From: Veillonella sp.
Lineage (GTDB): Bacteria; Bacillota_C; Negativicutes; Veillonellales; Veillonellaceae
Assembly: GCA_018367495.1 (NCBI GenBank)
Contig: JAGZGB010000001.1
Location: 1-64,000 of the forward strand
Direction: 5' to 3'
DNA length: 64,000 bases
Shown: positions 1 to 7,976 of the stretch, piece after piece
Layout of the letters: every line of letters starts with the position of its first letter
How positions within the stretch are numbered: position 1 is the first letter of the stretch
Made by a program: the position numbers and the translations under genes
Notes under the pieces: model-generated
The model's input: the letters and a program-made list of their open reading frames with translations, nothing else
Told to the model about the DNA's origin: nothing
Databases searched by the model: none

Positions 1-279
1 AGCCAAACGGTTAATCATAGCTTGTTGTTCAGCGTTAGCACGGTCTTGGTTAGCCATAGCTTTAGCTACCATTTGAGCCATTTCGTAACGAGTGATGTTA
101 TTTTGGCCTTTGAAAGTGCCATCTGGGTAACCATTAACGATACCAGCGTTTGCCAATTGGGAAACTGCTTGGTATGCCCAAGAATCTGGAGTTACATCGG
201 AGAATGGGTTAGCCGCAAATGCAGTAGTTACACCCAAAACTGCTGTTGCTGCAAAGATTGCTGCGAATTGTTTTTTCAT
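1..279 (-). CDS. ompM: OmpM-type SLH-domain porin, 5' part only (cut by window edge)
   Basis: Only the first 93 codons lie in the window; the gene runs off the left edge. The product begins with a signal peptide (about residues 1-23, ending AFAA) followed by an SLH domain containing the signatures SDVTPDSWAYQAV, GYPDGTF and ITRYEMAQMV. It then enters the start of a coiled-coil spacer. The visible part is almost identical to the same region of the complete OmpM at 885-2147, with only a few substitutions. In the OmpM family the SLH domain binds peptidoglycan-linked polyamine or cell-wall polymer and the C-terminal barrel sits in the outer membrane, so the protein tethers the two. The ATG has a strong AGAAGGAA ribosome site. 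The barrel cannot be judged here. Confidence 0.9.
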   Translation of the reverse strand, partial: MKKQFAAIFAATAVLGVTTAFAANPFSDVTPDSWAYQAVSQLANAGIVNGYPDGTFKGQNNITRYEMAQMVAKAMANQDRANAEQQAMINRLA

Positions 280-372
280 AGTTGAATTCCTTCTTTCTGA
301 AAAATAGAAATATAAAATGTTACAAGTCATAACATTCACATTCTACTCTGTTCTTCAGATTAAGAATTTTTG

Positions 373-391
373 GGAGTGTCCACGTTTCCTC
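373..391 (-). promoter_or_regulatory. Conserved 19-nt leader box upstream of partial ompM
   Basis: Read on the minus strand this is GAGGAAACGTGGACACTCC. The identical 19-mer occurs at 2241-2259 in front of the other ompM. Both copies lie 93 nt before their start codon, downstream of a predicted promoter and so inside the transcribed leader. AGGA and TCCT-like ends could pair weakly. The function is unknown; a cis-acting RNA or protein binding site is inferred. Confidence 0.6.
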
Positions 392-447
392 GCCACATTC
401 TGCATCGAAGTTCTTCGTTTCATGTGTTTGTTACTTCTTGTAGGGTG

Positions 448-476
448 ATATTAGCATAACCTAATTTTCGTGTAAA
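448..476 (-). promoter_or_regulatory. Sigma70-type promoter for partial ompM
   Basis: On the minus strand a -35 TTTACA (471-476), a 17-bp spacer and a -10 TAATAT (448-453) are visible. Transcription would start near 441 and give a leader of about 160 nt before the ATG at 279. The second ompM has the same layout. Confidence 0.7.
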
Positions 477-843
477 CCCTTTTTTCTCAATTTCATTCTC
501 ATTATAAAAATTTTATAATTTAAAACGCCCTCAAATTTAGATATTATCTAGTTTTATAGATGATATTTTTTTTACTAAAAATATCAAAATTTATCTATTT
601 TCATAATAAATGAGATTTATTATCACATTTATTATTAAGTATATCTAATTAATATACTACTTATTAATTATCATTAGGTGTTGTTATGTATAAATGGTTC
701 ATTAATGCCTCATACAATATATAGCGTAAGACTCATCTCTACATACTAATCAAATTAAATTTTAGCATTTATTATATATAGATTTATATTACTATATATA
801 TACTATTATATACAAAAGAAAATATTATATGTTCATATACAAC
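477..843. other. AT-rich spacer between the two ompM genes
   Basis: This stretch upstream of the partial ompM promoter is very AT-rich with many stops in all frames. I see no gene, RNA or repeat array in it. Confidence 0.6.
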
Positions 844-871
844 AAAAAAGACTTCCGAAGAAGTCTTTTTT
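844..871 (-). terminator. Rho-independent terminator of ompM
   Basis: Perfect 12-bp arms (AAAAAAGACTTC and its complement) close on a four-base loop. On the minus strand the stem ends in a run of six T, 13 bases past the ompM stop. It is symmetrical enough to work on both strands. Confidence 0.85.
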
Positions 872-884
872 GTTTGTGAGGGAA

Positions 885-2147
885 TTAGAATTTGTAGTTT
901 AATTCTGCGCGGTAGAAATCGGAGAGATCGTTACCTTTTTGGTCCTTAGAGTTGAAACCATAACCAGCAGATAAGCCTACGTTATCTTGTACTGCGTAGT
1001 TTACGCTAGCCATATAACCTTTGTAACCATTAGATGTATTAGTTAAATCATAAGCTTGATCCCAAGTGGAACTTACGATTGGAGCGTTAGCTTTTTGGTT
1101 GAAGTATTGACCTTTTACATCCCATGTACCTTTTTTAGCGATGTCGTAATTACCATAACCAACACCTGCTGTCCAAGCTTGGGAATCATTTACGTTGGAT
1201 GCTTTCAACCATTCACCACCAACCCAAACTTTGTCTTTACGGAAGTCTGCATTGAAGCCATATACATCTTGGCTATCAGAGTTAACTGTGGAACCGTTAT
1301 GGTTCAAGTTACCGCTAGATAATTTGGAGTAGAAGCCACCAACGGTAGATTCTTGACCAACTTTACCTTTAACACCTACATAGGCAACGGAAGGATTATC
1401 GGATTTGGAGTTGCCATTAGCAGCGCCATCTATCATATAACCATATGCGCCTTGTACTTGAACTTTGTCATTACCCACGTTCAATTGAGCACCATCAAAT
1501 GTATCATCGTACATTAAACCGCTACCAATTGTTTGTTGGAAACGACCACCTTTTGCGGATACATGATTACCAAATTTGTGATCTACATAAGCACGATCGA
1601 TTGTTGCATCAGCACCTTTTGTAGAATCACCGAATTCATAACCACCTTTTACACGAACAACAGCTTCAGTTTTATCATTTACTTTACCATTGAATTGAAC
1701 ACGTGCACGGCCATCTGTTAAGGATTTGCTATTAGTTTTGTAAACGCCTTTATCTTCAGAGCCTTGGTAACGGATACGAGCATCACCAGTTACTTTTACA
1801 TTACCTACGCGATCTTCCAAACGAGATACGCGTACACCCAAACTGTTCAACTCATTGGAGAACTCATCTGCCAAGCGATTAATCATTGCTTGTTGTTCTG
1901 CATTAGCGCGATCTTGGTTAGCCATTGCTTTAGCTACCATTTGAGCCATTTCGTAACGAGTGATATTGTTTTGGCCTTTGAAAGTACCATCTGGGTAACC
2001 ATTAACGATACCAGATTGTGCTAATTGAGATACTGCTTGGTATGCCCAGCTATCTGGAGTTACATCGGAGAATGGGTTTGCAGCGAATGCTGTTGTTACA
2101 CCTAATACTGCTGTTGCTGCAAAAATTGTTGCGAATTGTTTTTTCAT
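885..2147 (-). CDS. ompM: OmpM: SLH-domain outer-membrane porin and wall tether
   Basis: A 420-residue precursor. Residues 1-23 are a signal peptide. Residues 24-90 are one SLH domain (SDVTPDSWAYQAV, GYPDGTF, ITRYEMAQMV). About 92-128 is a short coiled-coil stalk (NRLADEFSNELNSL, VSRLEDRV). From about 130 to the end are alternating strands of a porin barrel, closing with the outer-membrane signature YRAELNYKF with terminal Phe. In Negativicutes OmpM is the main attachment between outer membrane and peptidoglycan and also a general porin. The ATG has the ribosome site AGAAGGAA. It has its own promoter and a terminator at 844-871, so it is probably monocistronic and highly expressed. A near-identical paralogue starts at 279. 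Confidence 0.95.
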   Translation of the reverse strand: MKKQFATIFAATAVLGVTTAFAANPFSDVTPDSWAYQAVSQLAQSGIVNGYPDGTFKGQNNITRYEMAQMVAKAMANQDRANAEQQAMINRLADEFSNELNSLGVRVSRLEDRVGNVKVTGDARIRYQGSEDKGVYKTNSKSLTDGRARVQFNGKVNDKTEAVVRVKGGYEFGDSTKGADATIDRAYVDHKFGNHVSAKGGRFQQTIGSGLMYDDTFDGAQLNVGNDKVQVQGAYGYMIDGAANGNSKSDNPSVAYVGVKGKVGQESTVGGFYSKLSSGNLNHNGSTVNSDSQDVYGFNADFRKDKVWVGGEWLKASNVNDSQAWTAGVGYGNYDIAKKGTWDVKGQYFNQKANAPIVSSTWDQAYDLTNTSNGYKGYMASVNYAVQDNVGLSAGYGFNSKDQKGNDLSDFYRAELNYKF

Positions 2148-2240
2148 AATGAATTCCTTCTTTCTTATAAATAAGAATTTATATTTATATTATCAGAAGA
2201 CATTCACTGTATAAGTGGTATAACTATGAAAGATATATTA

Positions 2241-2259
2241 GGAGTGTCCACGTTTCCTC
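2241..2259 (-). promoter_or_regulatory. Conserved 19-nt leader box upstream of ompM
   Basis: This is the second, identical copy of GAGGAAACGTGGACACTCC, again 93 nt before the ATG, although most of the surrounding leader sequence is not conserved between the two genes. Confidence 0.6.
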
Positions 2260-2272
2260 AACTATATTATCT

Positions 2273-2313
2273 ATCACAGCCTCACCTCTTTATTAGTGGT
2301 GCCTTGCTGTGAT
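2273..2313 (-). promoter_or_regulatory. Hairpin near the 5' end of the ompM leader
   Basis: ATCACAGC (2273-2280) and GCTGTGAT (2306-2313) form an 8-bp perfect stem, with an inner CACC/GGTG stem (2283-2286 and 2298-2301). It lies right at the predicted transcript start, so it may protect or fold the leader RNA. The partial ompM leader has only a small CGAA/TTCG stem in this place. Confidence 0.5.
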
Positions 2314-2316
2314 TAG

Positions 2317-2345
2317 AATATATCACCGTCCAATTCTTTTGTAAA
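2317..2345 (-). promoter_or_regulatory. Sigma70-type promoter for ompM
   Basis: On the minus strand: -35 TTTACA (2340-2345), 17-bp spacer, -10 TATATT (2317-2322). It has the same -35 and spacer as the promoter at 448-476 and nearly the same distance to the start codon (170 against 169 nt). Confidence 0.7.
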
Positions 2346-2715
2346 GCATTTTGTACAACTAAATTTTATGAAATTTCTTTCATGAATAAAAATAAACTTA
2401 TAAACATAGATTTCACCTGTATTTCTCGAAATTAAATTTTGTACAATTTCATTTTATTTATCTAAAATTCATGTATTTTTGACGATAAATCTACAACTTT
2501 TAATTATTATAAATAATTAATATTACATTATTTGATATGTTTTATTAATATATACACCTAAAATATAATTAAATTCCCTTATTCTATTATTGATATTTAT
2601 ATTTTATTTTTCTAATTTCTATTAGCAATAACCTTATCAATGCTATTCATCATATATTTTCCCTTAAAATATGTCATTAAAAATATTAAGCTATAAATAA
2701 CTATTATATAAATAC
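2346..2715. other. AT-rich spacer upstream of ompM
   Basis: Very AT-rich, with no open frame of note and no recognisable RNA. Nothing further can be supported. Confidence 0.6.
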
Positions 2716-2758
2716 AAAAAGCCTCTCTATAGTAATTACTACTATAGAGAGGCTTTTT
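2716..2758 (-). terminator. Rho-independent terminator after lepB
   Basis: A perfect 14-bp stem (GCCTCTCTATAGTA, 2721-2734, with its complement at 2740-2753) and a 5-nt loop, followed on the minus strand by five T. It ends the RNase H-fold gene-yitT-lepB unit. Confidence 0.9.
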
Positions 2759-2764
2759 AAAGCA

Positions 2765-3337
2765 TTAAATTGCATAGGATACAAAACCTAGGACGTGATC
2801 AACTGGAACAGGACCAATAAAACGACTATCACTAGAATGATTTCGGTTATCCCCCATCACAAATACATGACCTTCAGGAACTGTAACAGATGTAGAACGT
2901 GTATAATTCATTATTGTATCTTTAGTATATGGTTCTTGTAATTGTTCACCATTACGCCATACATGACCATCTTTAAATTCCAATACATCACCAGGACGGC
3001 CAATAACGCGCTTTACCCAAACATCATTTGTTTGTGCCGCTTTATTAAATACCGACGCATAGTTCATTAATGGTTCTTCTACATCATCTACCCACGTACG
3101 TGCACGATTAACACGACTATCAATAATTACAATTTGTCCATAATTTGGCATTTCATTCATAATATGATGCCACTTCGTTACGATTAAATATTGACCATTA
3201 TGTAATGTATCCTCCATTGATTCACCAGATACACGTGTTGGTTGAATCAAAAAAATATGGATAACCATAGCAATAATCAACGCTAGTACAATAGCATAAA
3301 TCCAATCTAATATTTCTTTTACAATTTTATTACTCAT
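2765..3337 (-). CDS. lepB: Signal peptidase I
   Basis: A 190-residue membrane-bound serine protease that removes signal peptides from Sec and Tat substrates. One membrane segment (about residues 12-31) is followed by the catalytic Ser40 in SGESMEDTL and the general-base Lys109 in VWVKRVIGRPGD. The GDNRNHSSDSR box lies near the C-terminus. Its size is typical of short Gram-positive-type enzymes rather than the two-helix proteobacterial LepB. It starts 9 bases after the yitT-like stop with the ribosome site AAGAGG, so it is co-transcribed. Many precursors encoded in this window (OmpM, BamA, TolC, LptA) are likely substrates. Confidence 0.95.
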   Translation of the reverse strand: MSNKIVKEILDWIYAIVLALIIAMVIHIFLIQPTRVSGESMEDTLHNGQYLIVTKWHHIMNEMPNYGQIVIIDSRVNRARTWVDDVEEPLMNYASVFNKAAQTNDVWVKRVIGRPGDVLEFKDGHVWRNGEQLQEPYTKDTIMNYTRSTSVTVPEGHVFVMGDNRNHSSDSRFIGPVPVDHVLGFVSYAI

Positions 3338-3346
3338 ATTAACCTC

Positions 3347-4216
3347 TTAATGACCATTTTTTGTAAATCTGCCACCGAATACATCATGTACATCTTGAAT
3401 CGTAATAAATGCCGATGGATCTACTTCATAAACAGTATTTTTTAACCTCATAATCTCAAGTCTAGTCACTACAGAATACAATACATGTTTAGGTTGCTTT
3501 AAATAACCACCTTCACCATACATAATAGTAACACCACGATTAAGGTTCGCATTTAATGCATCTGCAATATTCTTAGAATTCTCTGCATCTGTAATAATCA
3601 TTACCCCTTTAGATTCATCAAGACCTGTAATTGTAATATCAATCATTTTATAAGCAATGAAATAAGCAATTAATGAGTACATAGCACTATTCCAACTATA
3701 TACAAATCCTGCAGCGCCGAGAATAATAAGATTCATGGCCATTACGATTTCACCAACTGAGAACGTAGAGCGCCTATCAAATATAATTGCTACTATTTCA
3801 GAACCATCCAAAGAACCGCCATTACGTATAATCAAACCTACCCCAATACCTAATATGATACCACCAAAGATAGCACCCAAAAACGGATCCGATGTAATCG
3901 GTGTGAAATCATGTGCAAAGGTTGAAAAGATAGCCATCCATACGATAGAGAAGAGTGTAGAAAAGGTAAAATTTTTGCCATTAGCTCTATAACCAAGATA
4001 TAAGAACGGCAAGTTAAAGAGTACGACGAAAATACTAAATGAAATTCCAGAAAGCTCTGCAGCCATCAAAGAAATACCAACTACACCACCATCGATAATA
4101 CTATTCGGTACTAAAAATAAATCTAAGCCTATAGTGTAAATTAGGGCGCCTAAAATCATCATTAAGCAACGCATAATAAAATTTGACCAGTTATGCGTTG
4201 AAGTTTCATTTTTCAT
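3347..4216 (-). CDS. YitT family membrane protein (DUF161 + DUF2179)
   Basis: A 289-residue protein with about five or six hydrophobic segments in the first 200 residues (for example FIMRCLMMILGALIYTIGL and LGAIFGGIILGIGVGLII). A soluble C-terminal DUF2179-type domain follows (GVMIITDAENSKNIADAL, RGVTIMYGEGGY, VDPSAFITI). The NGGSLDGSEIVA loop is typical of the family. No transport substrate is established for the family. I chose the ATG at 4216 because AGGAGAAG lies just before it; a longer frame from 4252 would overlap the upstream gene by 47 bases. With this start the overlap is 11 bases, so it is translationally coupled to that gene and to lepB. Confidence 0.85.
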   Translation of the reverse strand: MKNETSTHNWSNFIMRCLMMILGALIYTIGLDLFLVPNSIIDGGVVGISLMAAELSGISFSIFVVLFNLPFLYLGYRANGKNFTFSTLFSIVWMAIFSTFAHDFTPITSDPFLGAIFGGIILGIGVGLIIRNGGSLDGSEIVAIIFDRRSTFSVGEIVMAMNLIILGAAGFVYSWNSAMYSLIAYFIAYKMIDITITGLDESKGVMIITDAENSKNIADALNANLNRGVTIMYGEGGYLKQPKHVLYSVVTRLEIMRLKNTVYEVDPSAFITIQDVHDVFGGRFTKNGH

Positions 4217-4733
4217 GCACTTCTCCTTTACCGTACAACTGTTCCATAGCATATAATCTTTTTTCTTCTAACACACTAGCGTCCATCGTATCATCTTGTA
4301 TGTTTTTAGCAGCTTGACTCAACTGTTTTGTATACCGCAAGCCAATAACAAATGCGGTCAAATCATCTACAGGTTCTGGAGGAAATTGCATAGACGTAGG
4401 AATAATTCTACGCCATCCTGTAGGAGGATTATACTTCCAATATAGTTTTCTAGCCTCCTCCGTACTATGCGACTCATCAATTAAGCTAGTCGTAATTCTA
4501 TGATTTCGTCCAATTTGTTGAAGAGATGGATACAAATATTTATGATTTGTACCATTTCCACATACAATATGAACAATTCCATAATATTCAGTTAATGTTT
4601 GTTCAATTTCATGGTTGAATTGTTTTGTCATAATAATTTTACGACAAACCATAGTACCAGACGGTGTTAAAATTGCCACACCAGTTTTCTCATTACCTGG
4701 ATCTACAGCCAAAATGTATGTAGTATCAGTCAT
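4206..4733 (-). CDS. RuvC/YqgF-like RNase H-fold protein, function unknown
   Basis: A 175-residue protein. The N-terminal ILAVDPGNEKTGVAIL matches the first strand and acidic residue of the RuvC/YqgF RNase H-like fold, and PVDDLTAFVIGLRYT could supply the last acidic residues. A middle SLIDESHSTEEARKLYW resembles the YqgF-type DERxTT-EA segment, so a pre-16S rRNA nuclease or Holliday-junction-type relative is possible, but it is not the standard YqgF or RuvC. The start at 4733 has GAGGAT six bases upstream; an extension to 4775 lacks this. It heads a small operon with the YitT-like gene and lepB. Confidence 0.6.
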   Translation of the reverse strand: MTDTTYILAVDPGNEKTGVAILTPSGTMVCRKIIMTKQFNHEIEQTLTEYYGIVHIVCGNGTNHKYLYPSLQQIGRNHRITTSLIDESHSTEEARKLYWKYNPPTGWRRIIPTSMQFPPEPVDDLTAFVIGLRYTKQLSQAAKNIQDDTMDASVLEEKRLYAMEQLYGKGEVHEK

Positions 4734-4776
4734 ATAACTATCCTCGTTTAAAATACAGTAGTTATATTTTAACACA

Positions 4777-4818
4777 AAAAGAAGGTCTTATGTAAAAATT
4801 TACATAAGACCTTCTTTT
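4777..4818 (-). terminator. Rho-independent terminator after the DUF3084 gene
   Basis: A 20-bp perfect inverted repeat (AAAAGAAGGTCTTATGTAAA and its complement, 2-nt gap) ends in four T on the minus strand. It closes the long lpxI-to-DUF3084 run. Confidence 0.9.
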
Positions 4819-4848
4819 AAAATATATAAAACCAAATTACTATTCATA

Positions 4849-6063
4849 TTAATAAGCTGGCATTTTTGCCTTATCATTAAAGACAGGCATTTGGGTAATA
4901 CGCAACTTAAGATGTACAGGCCCCGATGAATAAGTATCACCATCAACATACGCTTCTACATGAACCTTCCCATTAATAGTAGCAACACGTCGAATAGCAG
5001 TAAATAAATCATCCCCTGGTATCGTTCCGATATCCCCAGATAAGGAATCTGGAATGATTCCTTTCGCTCTCGCCTTTTCATTGACTTGCTTTAAAAATTG
5101 AAGCATAGCAGATTGAGCATTAGGCCCTCCATCCATTACAGCTGAGTGGATTACTTCTCCATTTTTAAATATAAATTGTTGCGGATACACTTGAATAACT
5201 GCCACTGCAGGTTCTCCAGCAATAATATTTCCAGCAGCCACAACTTGAACGACCATTGGAGTCTTTGCACTATTAAGCTTTTGTGTAGCAACCTCAATAT
5301 TTTGACGATCTACATACACAACAGCTTGACCTTGATCTTCTATACCTAAGCGACGTAGTACCAATTTATTGGTGTCATCAATAATATTTTTGATAGCTGC
5401 TTGACTATCTTCTTCACTTAAACCTGGTCGAACAACAGCTTGTGCCAATAATTGATCAACTTGGAAAAGAATAGTTCCTTCACGCAAATGAATTATACCA
5501 TTTTGCAACTGTTCTTGTGTTGTTTGGAGTTGCTTAATATGAGCTTCCATCTTAGCTCTTGTTGCTTCTAAATCAGCTAACTTTTTAGATACTTCATCAT
5601 ATGAAGCTTGAAGTGTTGCTAATTCAGCTTCAGTTGCATCTTTAGCAGCCTGTGCACTAGCTAATTCAGCCTTTGTAACTTCAACTTCGCTGCGAATTTG
5701 TTCTATTTCAGCCATTCGTTCTGCTAACTCTTTTTTATTTTGTTCAAGCAAAGCTTGCCCACGAATAAGCTCTTGTGTCTTAGCAGCCACCTCATCATTA
5801 AGTTGCTTCATATCAGCTCGCAATTGATCCATCCCAAAGAGAGCTGTTCTTACACTTTGAGAGGTAATAGTTAATACACCTACGGTAGCAGCAGCAACTA
5901 ATAATCCCGTTACGATAGTAACAATAATCGATGTATGCTTAGGCCTTAATCCAAAGAGGGACATGCGACGCTTACCAACTTTAGTGCCTAACTTATCCCC
6001 CATGTAGGCAATAAGTCCACCCATAAGGGCAATAATAACTAATATTTTAACACCTACTAACAT
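4849..6063 (-). CDS. DUF3084 family membrane-anchored coiled-coil protein
   Basis: A 404-residue protein with two N-terminal membrane segments (about residues 3-21 and 45-66). The loop KLGTKVGKRRMSLFGLRPKHTS between them is typical of DUF3084. A long coiled coil, rich in Glu, Lys and Gln, covers about residues 80-195. The C-terminal globular part begins near 200 (GTILFQVDQLLAQAVVRPGLS). No enzymatic motif is seen. Clear ribosome site AAAGGAGGGA before the ATG. It is the last gene of the LPS synthesis and export run, 83 bases after lptF, which suggests an envelope role. The function is not known to me. Confidence 0.75.
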   Translation of the reverse strand: MLVGVKILVIIALMGGLIAYMGDKLGTKVGKRRMSLFGLRPKHTSIIVTIVTGLLVAAATVGVLTITSQSVRTALFGMDQLRADMKQLNDEVAAKTQELIRGQALLEQNKKELAERMAEIEQIRSEVEVTKAELASAQAAKDATEAELATLQASYDEVSKKLADLEATRAKMEAHIKQLQTTQEQLQNGIIHLREGTILFQVDQLLAQAVVRPGLSEEDSQAAIKNIIDDTNKLVLRRLGIEDQGQAVVYVDRQNIEVATQKLNSAKTPMVVQVVAAGNIIAGEPAVAVIQVYPQQFIFKNGEVIHSAVMDGGPNAQSAMLQFLKQVNEKARAKGIIPDSLSGDIGTIPGDDLFTAIRRVATINGKVHVEAYVDGDTYSSGPVHLKLRITQMPVFNDKAKMPAY

Positions 6064-6146
6064 CGAGTCCCTCCTTTCATAAGATTACACAATTATTGGA
6101 TGCAAAAATATGCTATTTCTTAAATCAAATTTATTTATATACTAGG

Positions 6147-7238
6147 TTACTTAGATACACGCCAATTTAAGTATAGGCCAGCAATAATGCCTAATGTATC
6201 TGGAATTAATGCAGCAAATACAGTCGGCAATGCACCACCTTTACCTAATGCACCAGCAAATGTCATCACCCCATAATAAATAAAGATGATTAAAATACTG
6301 ATACCAAAACCAATAGATGAGCTAGAACGTTGCTTTTGAAGACCTAATGGAGCACCTACAAGAGCAAATACAAAGCTAGCTAATGGAATTGTAAAACGTT
6401 GATACATTTCCATTTCTAGTTTATTGGCATTCGTATAAGCCGCCTTATACGCTTTAATTTGATGACGTAATTCTTTGATTGTTAATTCTTCTGGTTTACG
6501 TTGATCTTGTTGAATATCCTTTGGTGCAGACTTAATTGGCAAGGATTGCTCCTTGAACTTCATTGTACGTTCTACACCATCACCAGCGGAAATATCATAA
6601 ATAATGCCGTTTTGCATCACCCAATATTGGCCATTCCAAACAGCAGTGTCTGCATTTTCAACCTGTTGTAACTTGCCACCTTCACCAAACTGTTGCACCG
6701 TAATCATGCTTAATTTTTTAGTCTCCGCATTGTAGCTTTTAGCATACATTAATGTGCCTAAATCATTACCATTCATTGTTTTTAAAACGATATGATTTTG
6801 TGTTTGAGGCGATGCATTTTTCATAATCTGTTCGCGCACAATCGTTTGATACATATTATTTGTGCGTGGTACAACAAATTCATTAAATGCAACAGCACCA
6901 ATTGAGATAATTAGAGCTATGATGTATACCGGCATCGCTAAACGTAAAAAGCTAAGACCACCGGCACGCATAACAACAATTTCACTAGTACTACTCAATC
7001 GACTAAAGGTCATAAGTGAAGCCAATAGTACTGACATTGGGAATGTTAAGATAACAATGCTTGGCAATGCCAACACAAAAGCTTTCATAACGAGAACTAG
7101 CGGTGCCCCATATTCAGTAATATATTGAGCAATTCTAAACAATGTGCCTGTGCCAATAAAAATACTGGTAAAAGCAAATACCCCAAATAGAAATGGGCCT
7201 ACAAAGGCTTTTAATATATATTTATCTAATAATCTCAT
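6147..7238 (-). CDS. lptF: LPS export permease LptF/LptG family (single gene)
   Basis: A 363-residue YjgP/YjgQ-family permease. Three N-terminal membrane helices (residues about 9-35, 50-75 and 95-120) precede a periplasmic beta-jellyroll of about 130-260, then three C-terminal helices (about 280-358). In Proteobacteria LptF and LptG form a heterodimer with LptB2 that pulls LPS from the inner membrane and passes it to LptC. Only one such gene is present here, next to lptB, so a homodimer is likely unless a partner lies elsewhere. Starts 9 bases after lptB with the ribosome site AGGAGGGG. Confidence 0.92.
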   Translation of the reverse strand: MRLLDKYILKAFVGPFLFGVFAFTSIFIGTGTLFRIAQYITEYGAPLVLVMKAFVLALPSIVILTFPMSVLLASLMTFSRLSSTSEIVVMRAGGLSFLRLAMPVYIIALIISIGAVAFNEFVVPRTNNMYQTIVREQIMKNASPQTQNHIVLKTMNGNDLGTLMYAKSYNAETKKLSMITVQQFGEGGKLQQVENADTAVWNGQYWVMQNGIIYDISAGDGVERTMKFKEQSLPIKSAPKDIQQDQRKPEELTIKELRHQIKAYKAAYTNANKLEMEMYQRFTIPLASFVFALVGAPLGLQKQRSSSSIGFGISILIIFIYYGVMTFAGALGKGGALPTVFAALIPDTLGIIAGLYLNWRVSK

Positions 7239-7247
7239 AGTCCCCTC

Positions 7248-7967
7248 CTACAATCTAAAGTTATCCCCTAAGTAATGCTCACGAGCGATTGGGTCGTTTG
7301 CAATTTCTTCAGGGGTGCCTTCTAGGAGGATCTTACCACTACTTAAAATATAAGCCTTGTCTACAATCCCCAATGTTTCGCGCACATTGTGATCCGTAAT
7401 CAGGATACCAATGCCGCGATTTTTAACATGCAAAATGATTTGTTGAATATCTGCAACCGCGATAGGATCGACGCCAGCAAAAGGTTCATCGAGAAGAATA
7501 AAATTCGGTTCTAACGCAAGGCAACGAGCAATTTCTACACGGCGGCGTTCACCACCAGATAGTTGCATCCCCATACGATCCCGAACATGACCGATATGAA
7601 ATTCTTCAATAAGAGATTCCACTATAGCTTCAATTTCATCAGATTTCTTTGATGTTGTTTGTAACATTGCACGAATATTATCCTCAACAGTCATGGATCG
7701 AAAAATTGATGCTTCTTGAGGAAGATACCCAATACCTTCAGCAACTCGTTTATACATTGGAATATTCGTAATATCCTTGCCATCAACGGTAATGATGCCA
7801 GAACTAGGTCGTTCAATGCCTACAATCATATAGAATGACGTAGTCTTCCCTGCCCCATTAGGACCTAGGAGCCCAACGACCTGCCCCTTATCAACGCGTA
7901 AACTAACTCCGTCTACGACATTGCGACCGCTAAAGGTTTTGACTAAGTTTTTGGTTTCTATATACAT
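7248..7967 (-). CDS. lptB: LPS export ABC ATPase LptB
   Basis: A 239-residue cytoplasmic ATPase that powers LPS extraction. Walker A is GPNGAGKT (residues 35-42), the ABC signature is [13 protein letters not shown], Walker B is [13 protein letters not shown], and the switch His is in LITDHNVRE. The reading RRRVEIAR and the ending [13 protein letters not shown] are typical of LptB. It lies between lptA and lptF with single-digit spacing, as in other diderms. Ribosome site AAGGATT. Confidence 0.97.
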   Translation of the reverse strand: MYIETKNLVKTFSGRNVVDGVSLRVDKGQVVGLLGPNGAGKTTSFYMIVGIERPSSGIITVDGKDITNIPMYKRVAEGIGYLPQEASIFRSMTVEDNIRAMLQTTSKKSDEIEAIVESLIEEFHIGHVRDRMGMQLSGGERRRVEIARCLALEPNFILLDEPFAGVDPIAVADIQQIILHVKNRGIGILITDHNVRETLGIVDKAYILSSGKILLEGTPEEIANDPIAREHYLGDNFRL

Positions 7968-7976
7968 ATTTAATCC

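Noticed and set aside
22..285. Plus-strand open frame of 87 codons
   Set aside because: It is antisense to the highly conserved ompM signal peptide and SLH domain and has no ribosome site; the same antisense frame recurs opposite the other ompM.
477..843. Possible origin-like or mobile element in AT-rich DNA
   Set aside because: High AT content only; no DnaA-box cluster, no terminal repeats and no transposase remains.
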